Positions 24,326-33,584 of a DNA stretch of 64,000 bases are shown here, piece after piece. A program made the position numbers and the translations under genes. The notes under the pieces were generated by a model. That model was given only the letters and a program-made list of their open reading frames with translations. It was not told where the DNA came from and did not search any database. The stretch lies in the NCBI GenBank assembly GCA_951813545.1, contig OX638352.1:4604835-4668834 (forward strand), in the 5' to 3' direction. Numbering within the stretch: position 1 is the first letter of the stretch; every line of letters starts with the position of its first letter. This stretch comes from an uncultured Poribacteria bacterium (GTDB lineage Bacteria; Poribacteria; WGA-4E; WGA-3G).

Positions 24326-26476
24326 ATGAAACAAAAATACTTTATCTTAGCCCTTTTCGCTTGTGCGCTAATATTTTCAACAATAGTCGTTCTAAATACT
24401 TGGACAGAAAATAAACTGTCGGTAGACGAAAAACGGTTCGACCTTGATCAGAATGATGAACTCAGCGAAGCTGAAAAGCAGCTCATGTTTAGAGTGATGA
24501 GGCTTGAAGCGGCGAGAGGAAACAAGTTCAGCGCGCAAGAGATCCGTGAAATGCAAGGCGGGCAGGGAGACAGATCGCGTGGCAGAGATGGATTTGGTAG
24601 AAGACGAGGTTCCAGAGAACCTTCAGGACCACGTCTCGATCCAGAGCAGGTCGCATTTAAAGATGGTGCAGCCACAATTCCCGACCGAGAGACTTTCAAA
24701 AAACTATCATATCAGGGAACAGAGGTGCGCATTGACACCCAACTTATCGGAATTGAATTTGTAAAGTTTCAGATTGAGAACACGCATACACAAAATCCAC
24801 AACTTTATTTCATGAACACGGAGACGCATCGCTCGCACGGGAGTTTCATGGGTGCTGCAGGTTTAGGACGCGGTCAAGGACAGATGCGCGGTGTATTGAG
24901 TTATCGTCCGCTCTTCACAGCACCGAATGGTGAACCGGGGGTCTACACCTTCGAGTTTAATCCAAACGATGCGTTCCCTTTTGAAGAAATTAAGCTCGCA
25001 CACGATCTGCTTGTGTCGAAAATGCCGATACTGAAAAATCGGCTCGGTTATTGTCCGTTATGGGGAGCCATCGGTATTTATAACCGCGAAAGGACACGCT
25101 ATGACGCGGCGGAGTTCCCTGTCTATTTTGAAGATGACCTTTACGCCAACATAGGCTACCTCCCACTGAATCAGGCAGCGTCATTCGGTCGCCTACGCGT
25201 ATTAGAAGCGGATGAACGTCCTACAGTTCGGGACATCGTCATCTGCAAAACTTTACCAAACGAGATGCCGCGGGTTGCTGGCGTTATCACTGGTGTTCAG
25301 CAAACGCCTCTTTCGCATGTCAACCTTCGTGCTATCCAAGACAAGGTTCCCAACGCCTTCATCGCTGAGGCGTGGAAAAGTGAAAGGATTGCACCGCTCA
25401 TCGGCAAGTACGTCTATTATGAGGTGAACGCTGACGGCTTTGAAATTAGGGAGGCGACGTTCAAGGAGGTGGAGAGTCATTTTTCCGATTTGCGTCCCAC
25501 AGAGACACAGAAACCTGAACGCAACCTCTCTCTTACAGAGATTCTACCTCTTGATAGTATTCGTTTCGCAGATTCATCAGGTTTTGGTGTCAAGACAGCT
25601 AACGTGGCGACACTCCGAACATTCGGGTTTCCTGAAGAGACCGTGCCGAACGGATTTGGTGTACCCTTCTATTTCTATGACGAATTCATGAAGCACAACG
25701 GTTTCTATGAGCAGGTTGAGAATTTGCTCAGCGATCCGATGTTTCAGAGTGAACAGGACACAAAAGTTACGGAACTGAAGAAGTTTCGAGCAGAGATTGA
25801 GAAGGGTGGAATGCCAGCGTGGATGATGGACGCACTTTCGGAATTGCAAAACGCATTTCCAGAAGGCACATCTCTCCGATGTCGCTCCAGCACGAATAAC
25901 GAGGATCTGCCCGGTTTCAGCGGTGCAGGTTTATACGACTCTTATACACATCACCCGAACGAAGGACACTTATCAAAGTCGATTAAGCAGGTGTTTGCGA
26001 GTCTCTGGAATTTTCGGGCGTTTGAGGCGCGTGATTTCTATCGAATTGACCATTTTTCAACTGCTATGGGTGTGCTTGTCCATCACAATTTCGCAGACGA
26101 ATTGGCGAATGGGGTTGCTGTAACCGATGATGTTGTCTATCAAACGATAGGCAATTATTATCTCAACACGCAGGTCGGTGAGGACCTCGTGACGAATCCT
26201 GAAGAGCAATCCGTTCCAGAAGAGATTCTCATGGATTGGTGGGACAGCAGTAACTACAGAGTTGTGAAAACTTCAAACCGAACAACGGACAGCAAACGGA
26301 TTCTGACAGATGCCTATCTACGCGAATTGAGTCGTTATCTCGGCATGATACACAATAAATTTGGTCAGTTGTACGCGCCTACTTCACAGACGGCGGATTT
26401 CGCTATGGAGATTGAGTTCAAGATTACGAACGACGGAAAACTCTCAATCAAGCAAGCGAGACCGTGGGTACGGTAA
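24326..26476 (+). CDS. Exported PEP/pyruvate-binding (PPDK-type ATP-grasp) protein with EF-hand-like loop
   Basis: 716 residues. The N-terminus has a single hydrophobic segment (YFILALFACALIFSTIVVL), so the protein is exported or membrane-anchored. Next comes an EF-hand-like loop (DLDQNDELSEAEK) and a Gly/Arg-rich linker. The C-terminal 300 residues match the nucleotide-binding domain of pyruvate phosphate dikinase/PEP synthase: SLRCRSSTNNEDLPGFSGAGLY and ASLWNFRAFEARDFY with MGVLVHHNF, ending in the KQARPW signature. The phospho-His domain is only hinted at by TPLSHVNLRA around residue 330. An ATP-dependent enzyme outside the cytoplasm would be odd, so the role is open. GGGGAGATCC precedes the ATG. 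Confidence 0.75.
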   Translation: MKQKYFILALFACALIFSTIVVLNTWTENKLSVDEKRFDLDQNDELSEAEKQLMFRVMRLEAARGNKFSAQEIREMQGGQGDRSRGRDGFGRRRGSREPSGPRLDPEQVAFKDGAATIPDRETFKKLSYQGTEVRIDTQLIGIEFVKFQIENTHTQNPQLYFMNTETHRSHGSFMGAAGLGRGQGQMRGVLSYRPLFTAPNGEPGVYTFEFNPNDAFPFEEIKLAHDLLVSKMPILKNRLGYCPLWGAIGIYNRERTRYDAAEFPVYFEDDLYANIGYLPLNQAASFGRLRVLEADERPTVRDIVICKTLPNEMPRVAGVITGVQQTPLSHVNLRAIQDKVPNAFIAEAWKSERIAPLIGKYVYYEVNADGFEIREATFKEVESHFSDLRPTETQKPERNLSLTEILPLDSIRFADSSGFGVKTANVATLRTFGFPEETVPNGFGVPFYFYDEFMKHNGFYEQVENLLSDPMFQSEQDTKVTELKKFRAEIEKGGMPAWMMDALSELQNAFPEGTSLRCRSSTNNEDLPGFSGAGLYDSYTHHPNEGHLSKSIKQVFASLWNFRAFEARDFYRIDHFSTAMGVLVHHNFADELANGVAVTDDVVYQTIGNYYLNTQVGEDLVTNPEEQSVPEEILMDWWDSSNYRVVKTSNRTTDSKRILTDAYLRELSRYLGMIHNKFGQLYAPTSQTADFAMEIEFKITNDGKLSIKQARPWVR

Positions 26477-26480
26477 ATGG

Positions 26481-26785
26481 ATAGGTGTCAATTTAGGGAT
26501 TTTTCAAGGTGTTTTGTAACAGCCTTTCTACAAATGCTGCCCTTACGGGCTTGGGTTTTTTTGGCACACGCTGCTATAAACATGCCGCAGAAATACCCAA
26601 GCAAATAAACCCTACGGGACTGAAGAGGGTTTTTAGCGGACGAGCGTTTTAGGTTTAAGTCCGGTGCCCCTTCCCAGTAACGGGTGGGGGCCCCCCTTCC
26701 CAGTAACGGGTGGGGGCCCCGGTTGTAAACCGCACCTACCGGCCTGGGGATCGGGGCAGTCTTTTTTCTAAAATTGACAGAGATG
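26481..26785. repeat. Family B repeat, copy 3, with internal 26-bp tandem repeat
   Basis: Starts ATAGGTGTCAATTTAG four bases after the upstream stop codon and ends CTAAAATTGACAG. It shares the CTACAAATGC and AAATAAACCCTACGGGACTG segments with the other copies. Two units of a 26-base repeat (CCCCTTCCCAGTAACGGGTG core) occupy 26667-26718. Confidence 0.6.
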
Positions 26786-26932
26786 GTGTGGTTTCCCAAC
26801 TGCCCCTACAGTGGTCATGTATCACTAATTTAGAGTTCCAATTCCGAATAAACTCTTGCCGTTAGTGTTACTGGGCTTCCATCCCGCATCAGTGATTGTT
26901 TCGTATACTTTGACAGTTCTCGTCCGGGTACC

Positions 26933-27487
26933 TTAAAACCCACCAAACCCATTGCCACCACGTCTACGGCCACCGCCAGCCCCACTGTCTCCACGCCTGC
27001 GGCTACCACCAAGGGCAGCACCTCCGGTTTCAGGCAATTCTAAATGAGGTAGTTTAATACTGGCAAACGCGTCACGCTGTGCGTCGTTAAGCACCGCTTG
27101 GATTTCAGTAACTAATGTGTTGATCTGATTCATAAACCTGGTTCGTTGTTTATAGAATTCTTGAATTTTGGTTTGAAACTCAGTGCCGCGTGTTCCACTT
27201 CCTTGTCTATTTCTGCGCATTCCGCTACCACCGAGGCTACCGTTGGTGCTTAGCTGATTTCGTCTCCCTTGCATTTCAGACTCAAGCGTTCTTTTCGCAG
27301 ATTCGTACTCCTCAATGATTGCTGCAATTTGCTTAACCTTTGGCTTAATAGTTTCGTGTTGTGTTTTGGTGAAGTTAAGTTTCGTTGAAGTCTCGTTGAG
27401 ATCCAGCAACTTTGTGCTGCTACATCCAGATACGGTAAACACTGTGAGCATAAAGAGAAGGGGCGTGTATAGGGTTCTACATTTCAT
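26933..27487 (-). CDS. Small lipoprotein with coiled coil and Arg/Gly-rich tail
   Basis: Not assigned to a family. The 184 residues begin with a lipoprotein signal (LLFMLTVFTVSGC), predicted to be lipidated at Cys22. A helical region follows (HETIKPKVKQIAAIIEEYESAKRT is the first of two long helices) with a pattern like Spy/CpxP or LTXXQ periplasmic proteins, including QAVLNDAQRDAFASI. The C-terminus is a low-complexity RRRG/GGG tail. It may be a periplasmic stress chaperone-like protein. It converges on the family B repeat and has a 600-base gap upstream. Confidence 0.5.
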   Translation of the reverse strand: MKCRTLYTPLLFMLTVFTVSGCSSTKLLDLNETSTKLNFTKTQHETIKPKVKQIAAIIEEYESAKRTLESEMQGRRNQLSTNGSLGGSGMRRNRQGSGTRGTEFQTKIQEFYKQRTRFMNQINTLVTEIQAVLNDAQRDAFASIKLPHLELPETGGAALGGSRRRGDSGAGGGRRRGGNGFGGF

Positions 27488-27646
27488 TTAATTTTATTTC
27501 CTTTTGATTCTTTAATAGGGTCAGTCTGGGATTGTGCCTGACCTCAGCAATGTTTTTGCATGTTTGCTGAGGGGTGTCGCGACTTATTAAAAACATGCCA
27601 GCCTAAATATGTCTAACATTGTATAACAACGCAAATCGCTTTAATT

Positions 27647-27764
27647 TATAGTAAAGTTTAGAATTAATTAGACACTCCAAAGAGGCGAGGATACAATCCT
27701 CGCCAGCGGTGGTGAGGTGTTTTGTGTTTTCCAAAGTGCCCTCTTATTTTCGGGTTTTACTATA
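27647..27764. repeat. Family A MITE-like element, copy 2
   Basis: 118 bases from TATAGTAAAGTTTAGAATTA to CGGGTTTTACTATA. The centre is a perfect hairpin, GGCGAGGAT ACA ATCCTCGCC (27684-27704). A partial copy in reverse orientation (CATAGTAAAGTCCGAAAATA) follows at 28015-28075. Between them 27993-28006 is a 14-base palindrome, CGTTGCGCGCAACG. No gene is seen in 27488-28102. Confidence 0.6.
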
Positions 27765-28102
27765 GTTTACATTTATTACATTGGGACTTTTATGATAAGT
27801 CCACAAGAAAGTGTACACTGTGGAGGTGGCGTGGTATTTTTGCGGATTTCCCAATAGAGCATCACTAGCGGAGATGATGCATCTGCATCGCTCGCGAAAA
27901 TAACTACTTATTTGAGAACAGCTTATTATTCGTAGGATTTTCGTATCGCAAACTGTTAGTTTTCGGGAACCACCAGACGCTATATAGAAGATCGTTGCGC
28001 GCAACGAACATGAACCATAGTAAAGTCCGAAAATATGTGAACACTCGGATTTGGGGACCTCTCGCCTCGCCAGTAAATGTACGGACGATGCATAAGTTCT
28101 AA

Positions 28103-29140
28103 CTAATTCGCTTTTTTAAATTCACCCCAGATTGAGATAAACTTATTTAGTGCTGCAATGCTTAGACTCGGTGCGAATTCTTCAACGGTTGGAAGAATCG
28201 CAGGTCCCAAGCCTTCAGCGACCCCTCCAACAGCATAAATTTTATCCTTCAGGTTCCCAGCACCCAAGAAGACTCTCGCGGTTGGCATTGCTGGACTTTT
28301 TGTCCATGTATCGGTAACTGGTTCATATACTTCGACAGTTGCCAATCCGGGGCCTTGCACCACAGATGTCCCACCGATGGCGTAAATTTTTGAATCCACC
28401 ACGCCGACAGCCAAAGCGGTTCGAGGTGTCGGCATATCTGCTTTCTGCGTCCATGTATCTGAGCTCGGATCGTATTCTTCAACTGTTTCAAGAACAGGAC
28501 CTTGCACAGTAGGTGTGCCACCAATGAGGTATATTTTATCATCAATGCTTGTGGCTGCCATTCCTGAACGGGCGTTTGGCATATCCGCTTTTTGGGTCCA
28601 AGTGTCAGTTGTGGGGTCATATTCTTCAACAGTCGCCAACACGGGACCGACATTCTGGGCGACACCACCAATCGCGTATATTTTATCAGATGCAACAGCC
28701 ACTGCAAAAAACGATCGTGGCGTTGGCATATCAGCTTTTTGGGTCCAAGTGTCAGTTGCAGGGTCATATTCTTCGACCGTTCCGAGTGCCGGAGATTGTC
28801 CGCTCCATCCGCCAATCGCATAAATTTTACCACCGACTACGCCGGTTACGACCCCCGCGCGTGCTGCTGGTAGACTCGCCTTCTGGGTCCACTCGTCTTT
28901 ATCTGGGTCGTAAGCGTCAACAAAGTCAACAGGTTCAGCAAGCATCCCACCGATAGTATAGAGTTTGCCATCAACCGTAGTTGCGGAGAAAAAAAGTCTG
29001 GGAATCGGCATATCCGCTTTTTTAGTCCATTCTTCGGCACTGACATTGGACATCAAGGTGAAGGTGAATAGGATGGTAAGTAGCCAGCCAGCGTAAGAAA
29101 ATAAAGGTTTGTTTGATTTCGTTGTAAATTCCTTTTTCAT
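28103..29140 (-). CDS. Secreted Kelch-repeat protein
   Basis: 345-residue exported beta-propeller. A signal/TM segment (GWLLTILFTFTLMSNVSA) is followed by six Kelch repeats of about 48 residues, each with a YxIGG strand and a VEEYDPxTDTWTQKADMP linker; the pattern is very regular. The C-terminal tail (ALNKFISIWGEFKKAN) loosely resembles the KLTTTW-type tails of the LamG proteins. GAGG precedes the ATG at 29140; a TTG four codons upstream is weaker. Kelch propellers usually mediate binding; no enzyme motif is seen. The 130-base upstream region contains a small AATTCC hairpin. Confidence 0.88.
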   Translation of the reverse strand: MKKEFTTKSNKPLFSYAGWLLTILFTFTLMSNVSAEEWTKKADMPIPRLFFSATTVDGKLYTIGGMLAEPVDFVDAYDPDKDEWTQKASLPAARAGVVTGVVGGKIYAIGGWSGQSPALGTVEEYDPATDTWTQKADMPTPRSFFAVAVASDKIYAIGGVAQNVGPVLATVEEYDPTTDTWTQKADMPNARSGMAATSIDDKIYLIGGTPTVQGPVLETVEEYDPSSDTWTQKADMPTPRTALAVGVVDSKIYAIGGTSVVQGPGLATVEVYEPVTDTWTKSPAMPTARVFLGAGNLKDKIYAVGGVAEGLGPAILPTVEEFAPSLSIAALNKFISIWGEFKKAN

Positions 29141-29282
29141 TAAAATCCTCAAAAGTTACGAATTCCTGAATGGAATTCCTTTGGTATAGTTCATTAGTTG
29201 CGATATCCACTCAGAGCATTATAGTATGTGCCCGCAGGAATACCGCGATTTGTTAGAAATGTGAAAGTCCAAGAATACGCGT

Positions 29283-31526
29283 TTACGGGTTCCACCAATA
29301 CGTCATTTTCCCAACAACCGTCCAACCGAGAAGCTTGATGCCGCCGTCACGGGTATCGTAACTCTGGTCGAAGACGAGGTAGAAATCGCTGCCGGGACGG
29401 TAGATGTAGTTCACCAAAAAGTTGGCGGAGAGTACATCTCTATCGGTACTCCATTGCGTGAACAACTTCGTGAAAAGTATTGTTGAGAAGGAGTAACTGA
29501 CACGTCCACCGAAAGCATTCGCATCGAATTCTTCACCCAGCAGCGTAATGCGGTTAAATTCGATGAAGGGTTCTATACTAAGTTTGGCAGTCGGTCTGGC
29601 AGTTGCGTCTATCAAAAAGCCGCGTCTCGTACCGCTATAAAACTCACCGAATTCCACTTGTAATTGTCCAGAAATCATCCGACTGCTACTGGTCCGACCT
29701 GATACCTGAAACGATGTAAAATTATAATCACCTTCTGGAATTTCCTCCCCTTGAAGATTGAATCCTACATCCAAATTTTCGATTGTATTCTTGACTTCAA
29801 ACCCGATGTCGTCTCCAGTTTCAAATTCAAATTGGGTATCGAAGGTTATCTCCTGAGTTTCCAATTCGTTTCCTTGTGTCAGCACGAGATCGATTTCCGG
29901 TCCGATCTGAATTTCGCGGATGCCAAATTTGTCGGGCCAAGGTGTATAACTTCCGCCACCGCGAAAGCGACGTACATCTCTACGTTGAATATAACCGACT
30001 TCCGGGTTGAAATCCTCGCCGATGTCTGTGTATGAAGCATCAAGTCGAAACAGATTTGTGCGCCAATCGCCACCAATAAAGAAGGCGTTGCTGTTTCCGA
30101 GGATATCCGCTTCAAAGGTGCGTGACCATAATCCTTGAATGTTAATCTCTCGCGTCGGGCGGTAGGAGAAGTCGAGTCCTGCTGTGCGGTTATATGCGTC
30201 AGCGTCTTGCTTATTGATAAAGATCCCTCCAACAGTTGACCCCTTTAAAATGTCTCGATTCACCCGCGCGACTGAATAATTTGTGCGCGGCTCTCTGAAT
30301 ACGTTCTTCGGAGAGACTCCGGGTACGGACTCTTCAAATTTGTTCGTCAATACGTTCAGAATCCCTATGCCGTAAGGTCCAATTTTTCCAGTCATTTTAC
30401 CACCGCCAAGAATCGGAATTGCAAGTCCGTCCGCAAGCCCGATGCGGCGGCTATAAAAAAGCAGTAAAGGGGGTGGTCTACGGAAACTCGGACGCGGAAT
30501 CCCGACATCAAAGATACTGGCACCCTCTAAGAAGAACGGGCGCTGTTCAGGGAAAAAGAGGCTGAAACGCGTGAGGTTTACCTGTTCCTGATCCGCCTCT
30601 ACTTGGGCAAAATCAGTGTTAAAGGTCAGGTCGGCAGTCAGATTCGGTGTTACGCCATATTTAAGGTCCGAGCCAGCTTCAAATACACCTTCAGTTTCTT
30701 CTGTTGATGATCCATAACCTGCACCCGGTAGGACATAAGGTAGCAATTCCAGATGCCTTGATGGCGTGATGCCTTCTAACCCTTCAAGCGTGCCGAAGTA
30801 TGCGGTGCGGTACTTTGCCAATCCGCCGTATGTCTTGGGTGCCTCATTCCATGCCGCAATTTCTCGTTTCCGTGCGATTTCGCGCCCGAAATTTAATCCC
30901 CAGTTCATCACATCGCTACGTTCAAAACGGAGTTGGTTAAACGGAATAGCGATTTCTGCTGTCCAATTGTCTTCATTGATTCTACAACGGCACTCCCAAA
31001 CAATATCCCAGCTTGTATTGAGACTCCCACCACTGTTGGAGACCGCCGTGTCTTCCATGCCACCGACAGGGGTAAATCGGAAGAAAACGGCGTTTCGCCG
31101 GTCGTTGTAGGTGTCGAGCAGCAGAAAACCGTAGTCGTTGGAGCGCAGCCCTGACGAATCCCGACGCATATCGTTAGCGACAATCTTATCCATCTCTGAA
31201 TCATAGAATATAAACCCGAAGTACAACTTTTTGCCATCATACATAATTCGCACTTCGGACTGTTCTGTTGCCGGCTCGCCTTGGTCGGGTTGGATTTGGT
31301 ATAATTGACGGATCGGCTCGACGCTTTGCCAAACGGGTTCGTCAAGAATTCCATCAACCTTGATTTCCTCAGAAGTCTGGTGTACTGACATGCGTGGTAA
31401 CTCTCGTTCAGTTTGTGCCTCGGCACCGATAGGAGCGAATAGCACGCACATACACAGTAACGTCCAAACTTTCGCCTTTTGCCAACATTGTGGGAATAGG
31501 AAGTCAATAGTAAGATGTAACATCAT
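29283..31526 (-). CDS. DUF5916-type outer membrane protein with CBM9-like N-terminus
   Basis: 747 residues. A signal region (VWTLLCMCVLFAPIGAEA) precedes a CBM9-like domain about 45-240 (IKVDGILDEPVWQSVEP, VRIMYDGKKLYFGFIFYDS, NWTAEIAIPFNQLRF), followed by a long beta-barrel domain to the end, finishing TYWWNP. The stretch FFPEQRPFFLEGASIFD is a hallmark of DUF5916 proteins. These are outer-membrane proteins of unknown role, often near glycan-degradation genes. AAGGAGG lies before the ATG. It is the third gene of a minus-strand set with the O-methyltransferase and the DUF3500 protein (72-base gap). Confidence 0.88.
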   Translation of the reverse strand: MMLHLTIDFLFPQCWQKAKVWTLLCMCVLFAPIGAEAQTERELPRMSVHQTSEEIKVDGILDEPVWQSVEPIRQLYQIQPDQGEPATEQSEVRIMYDGKKLYFGFIFYDSEMDKIVANDMRRDSSGLRSNDYGFLLLDTYNDRRNAVFFRFTPVGGMEDTAVSNSGGSLNTSWDIVWECRCRINEDNWTAEIAIPFNQLRFERSDVMNWGLNFGREIARKREIAAWNEAPKTYGGLAKYRTAYFGTLEGLEGITPSRHLELLPYVLPGAGYGSSTEETEGVFEAGSDLKYGVTPNLTADLTFNTDFAQVEADQEQVNLTRFSLFFPEQRPFFLEGASIFDVGIPRPSFRRPPPLLLFYSRRIGLADGLAIPILGGGKMTGKIGPYGIGILNVLTNKFEESVPGVSPKNVFREPRTNYSVARVNRDILKGSTVGGIFINKQDADAYNRTAGLDFSYRPTREINIQGLWSRTFEADILGNSNAFFIGGDWRTNLFRLDASYTDIGEDFNPEVGYIQRRDVRRFRGGGSYTPWPDKFGIREIQIGPEIDLVLTQGNELETQEITFDTQFEFETGDDIGFEVKNTIENLDVGFNLQGEEIPEGDYNFTSFQVSGRTSSSRMISGQLQVEFGEFYSGTRRGFLIDATARPTAKLSIEPFIEFNRITLLGEEFDANAFGGRVSYSFSTILFTKLFTQWSTDRDVLSANFLVNYIYRPGSDFYLVFDQSYDTRDGGIKLLGWTVVGKMTYWWNP

Positions 31527-31598
31527 GGGCTAATGCCTCCTTATAACAATTTCAGTGTGAAGACCGGACAACCCACCCAGCAATTCCCGTCTCTTAGA

Positions 31599-32165
31599 TT
31601 AACGACGATAGATACTGACCTCCATGCCGTCGCGTCTACCGGGTCGCCGCCGACTCTCAAACCAGTGTGTTTCAGAATCGTAGTGTGAACGGACGTGTTC
31701 CAAATAATCAGCCATCTGGTCTGCTCTACCGACGTTGTCAGCGACAATAGTCGCTGGATTGGTTAGGCGTGACTCAATCGCTTGGAAACAAGCGAAATAG
31801 CCGTCTTTGTTGTTGTCAAGGAATAGAAAATCCACTGGCTCTTGGATGGTTTTGAGGACTTCTGCAGCATCCCCGATACGAGAATCGACAAGGTCTGCCA
31901 CGCCTGCGCTTTTAAAATTTGCGCGTGCTCGCTGTGCATTGGTATCTTCTATTTCCACTGTTATTAGACGTCCTGCACCTAAGGTTTTTAGCACGCGTAA
32001 AATCCATAACCCGGAGTAGCCGATGGCGGTCCCGCACTCTACAATTAGAGAAGGTTTTGCCTTCTCAACGCAACTGGCGAGCAATTTTGCCTTGTCGGGT
32101 CCCAGCATCGGAACTCGTTCTTCTCGACACTGTTCTTCGACTTCTTCTAAAACCTGATTTAACAT
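31599..32165 (-). CDS. O-methyltransferase family protein
   Basis: SAM-dependent class I methyltransferase of 188 residues, similar to the catechol/caffeoyl-CoA O-methyltransferase family. SAM site: PSLIVECGTAIGYSGLWIL and RLITVEIEDTNAQRARANFK; metal/substrate region FLFLDNNKDGYFACFQ (the usual Asp of D-x-D-K is altered to DNNKDGY) and ATIVADNVGRADQMADYL. The ATG shares its A with the TAA of the upstream DUF3500 gene (TAATG), so translation is coupled. Acceptor unknown. Confidence 0.82.
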   Translation of the reverse strand: MLNQVLEEVEEQCREERVPMLGPDKAKLLASCVEKAKPSLIVECGTAIGYSGLWILRVLKTLGAGRLITVEIEDTNAQRARANFKSAGVADLVDSRIGDAAEVLKTIQEPVDFLFLDNNKDGYFACFQAIESRLTNPATIVADNVGRADQMADYLEHVRSHYDSETHWFESRRRPGRRDGMEVSIYRR

Positions 32166-33382
32166 TAGTGTGTCTCCGTATTATCCGGGTCTTGTGGACC
32201 GGCGATGTGATAATCAAACAATTCGAGAACTATTTTGTGATGATCGGCGGAGGCATAGTGTTCCAAAAGCGTTTTGGGACCGTGATTCAAAGCGAAAATA
32301 CCGTAGTCTTTTCCATTCGGCGATCGGGTAATGGTATGGATATGGTCCAGATTGGCTCGACCACGACCTCGCCTCCGGCTGCCCCCGGCTCCACCTTCGT
32401 TGTTGAATTCGATCCAAACGGCGGGATTGAAGACACGATAGTAAATCGGATCGTCTGTTGTCGTGCCACCAATCCAAGCGAAATAGGTGTCGTCGAGTCC
32501 TGCATCGATATCTGCCATCCAGATGTCAGCAAACTCGGTTTCAAGATTGTAGACGTAAGTCTTGATGAGGTTCCGAAGGTTTTCTTTTTGCGTGTCTTTC
32601 ATATCTGATGCCTTCAAACCGATGCCCATAAATTCGGAATAGTCGTAATTCAGGAAAGGATCTGTCGATCTGCCAGGACCGACTTGAAGTCTACGACGAT
32701 CTGTTTGAATCGCTTTCTCTTTTTGATTTGCGTCGAGGCTGTTGAGTAAAGTGAAGGCGTTGCCTCTTTCATCTTCAAGGACTTCGATGCCGTTGATGGT
32801 TGCTGGTTCGGATCCTATGAAGGCGGGGACGATAGAGACTTCATCACCGTGCACCAAAAAGTTGAGTGCCAAATGGTGTCCATCTAACTGGAAGCCCCAC
32901 GAACCATCTGTCTCTGGGTTTCCAAATAAGGCGATATGATAGGCGTTCGGATCCCAAAAACCGGGTCTAATATTGCTGAGATGCATTTCAACGTCTTTCG
33001 TGATGAGAGAAACTTTGGTATAGCCGTCGTCACTCAAAAAAGCATTTAGAACTTCATAAAAAAGGTTTAATTGATCCTCGGACAACTCACCGAAACGGAT
33101 ACCACCGCGATCGCCGCCCATACTTGGTGGGGTATTCGTCCATGAGTAGGACTCCTTATGTCCGAGTGGGAAAGAAGCGTCGGCGAGGAGTTCGCTGCTC
33201 AAGGATGCGCGAAAGTTTTTCATGACCATCGCTAAAACTACAATTGAGGGGCTTGTGGAAATGTCGGTGGTTCCTTCTGTTTTTTCTGCTTCAACGGTTG
33301 GGGCATCCAAAATGTTGAGTGTAAGTGCTACCATGCAGGATGTGGATACTATAATAAATGTAATTAAGATTTTACGCAACAT
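32165..33382 (-). CDS. DUF3500 domain protein, exported
   Basis: 405 residues with an N-terminal signal or anchor (ILITFIIVSTSCMVALTLNIL). The body matches the DUF3500 pattern: FPLGHKESYSWTNTPP, RGGIRFGELSEDQLNLFYEVLNAFLS, GSWGFQLDGHHLALNFLVHGD and TYFAWIGGTTTDDPIYYRVFNPAVWIEF. The His-rich DGHHLALN segment suggests a metal or heme site, but the function of the family is unknown to me. It overlaps the O-methyltransferase start and lies 200 bases downstream of the selenoprotein gene on the same strand. Confidence 0.85.
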   Translation of the reverse strand: MLRKILITFIIVSTSCMVALTLNILDAPTVEAEKTEGTTDISTSPSIVVLAMVMKNFRASLSSELLADASFPLGHKESYSWTNTPPSMGGDRGGIRFGELSEDQLNLFYEVLNAFLSDDGYTKVSLITKDVEMHLSNIRPGFWDPNAYHIALFGNPETDGSWGFQLDGHHLALNFLVHGDEVSIVPAFIGSEPATINGIEVLEDERGNAFTLLNSLDANQKEKAIQTDRRRLQVGPGRSTDPFLNYDYSEFMGIGLKASDMKDTQKENLRNLIKTYVYNLETEFADIWMADIDAGLDDTYFAWIGGTTTDDPIYYRVFNPAVWIEFNNEGGAGGSRRRGRGRANLDHIHTITRSPNGKDYGIFALNHGPKTLLEHYASADHHKIVLELFDYHIAGPQDPDNTETH

Positions 33383-33584
33383 GAATATCCTTTTAAATTT
33401 TTATTTTTTCGTTATCTTACTTGCCTCTTTGTGATATAATAAGTGTAGTTAGATTGAAGGGACGCTCAGAATTCCATCAGTCGCGTCCCTCGGTTTGATA
33501 TGTTAGGGAAATTCGCGGGTCAGAAACCTGTGTATTCCCCTTTTGTTTCGGCGCAACTTACTGTAGTAAAGCACCGATAGTACT

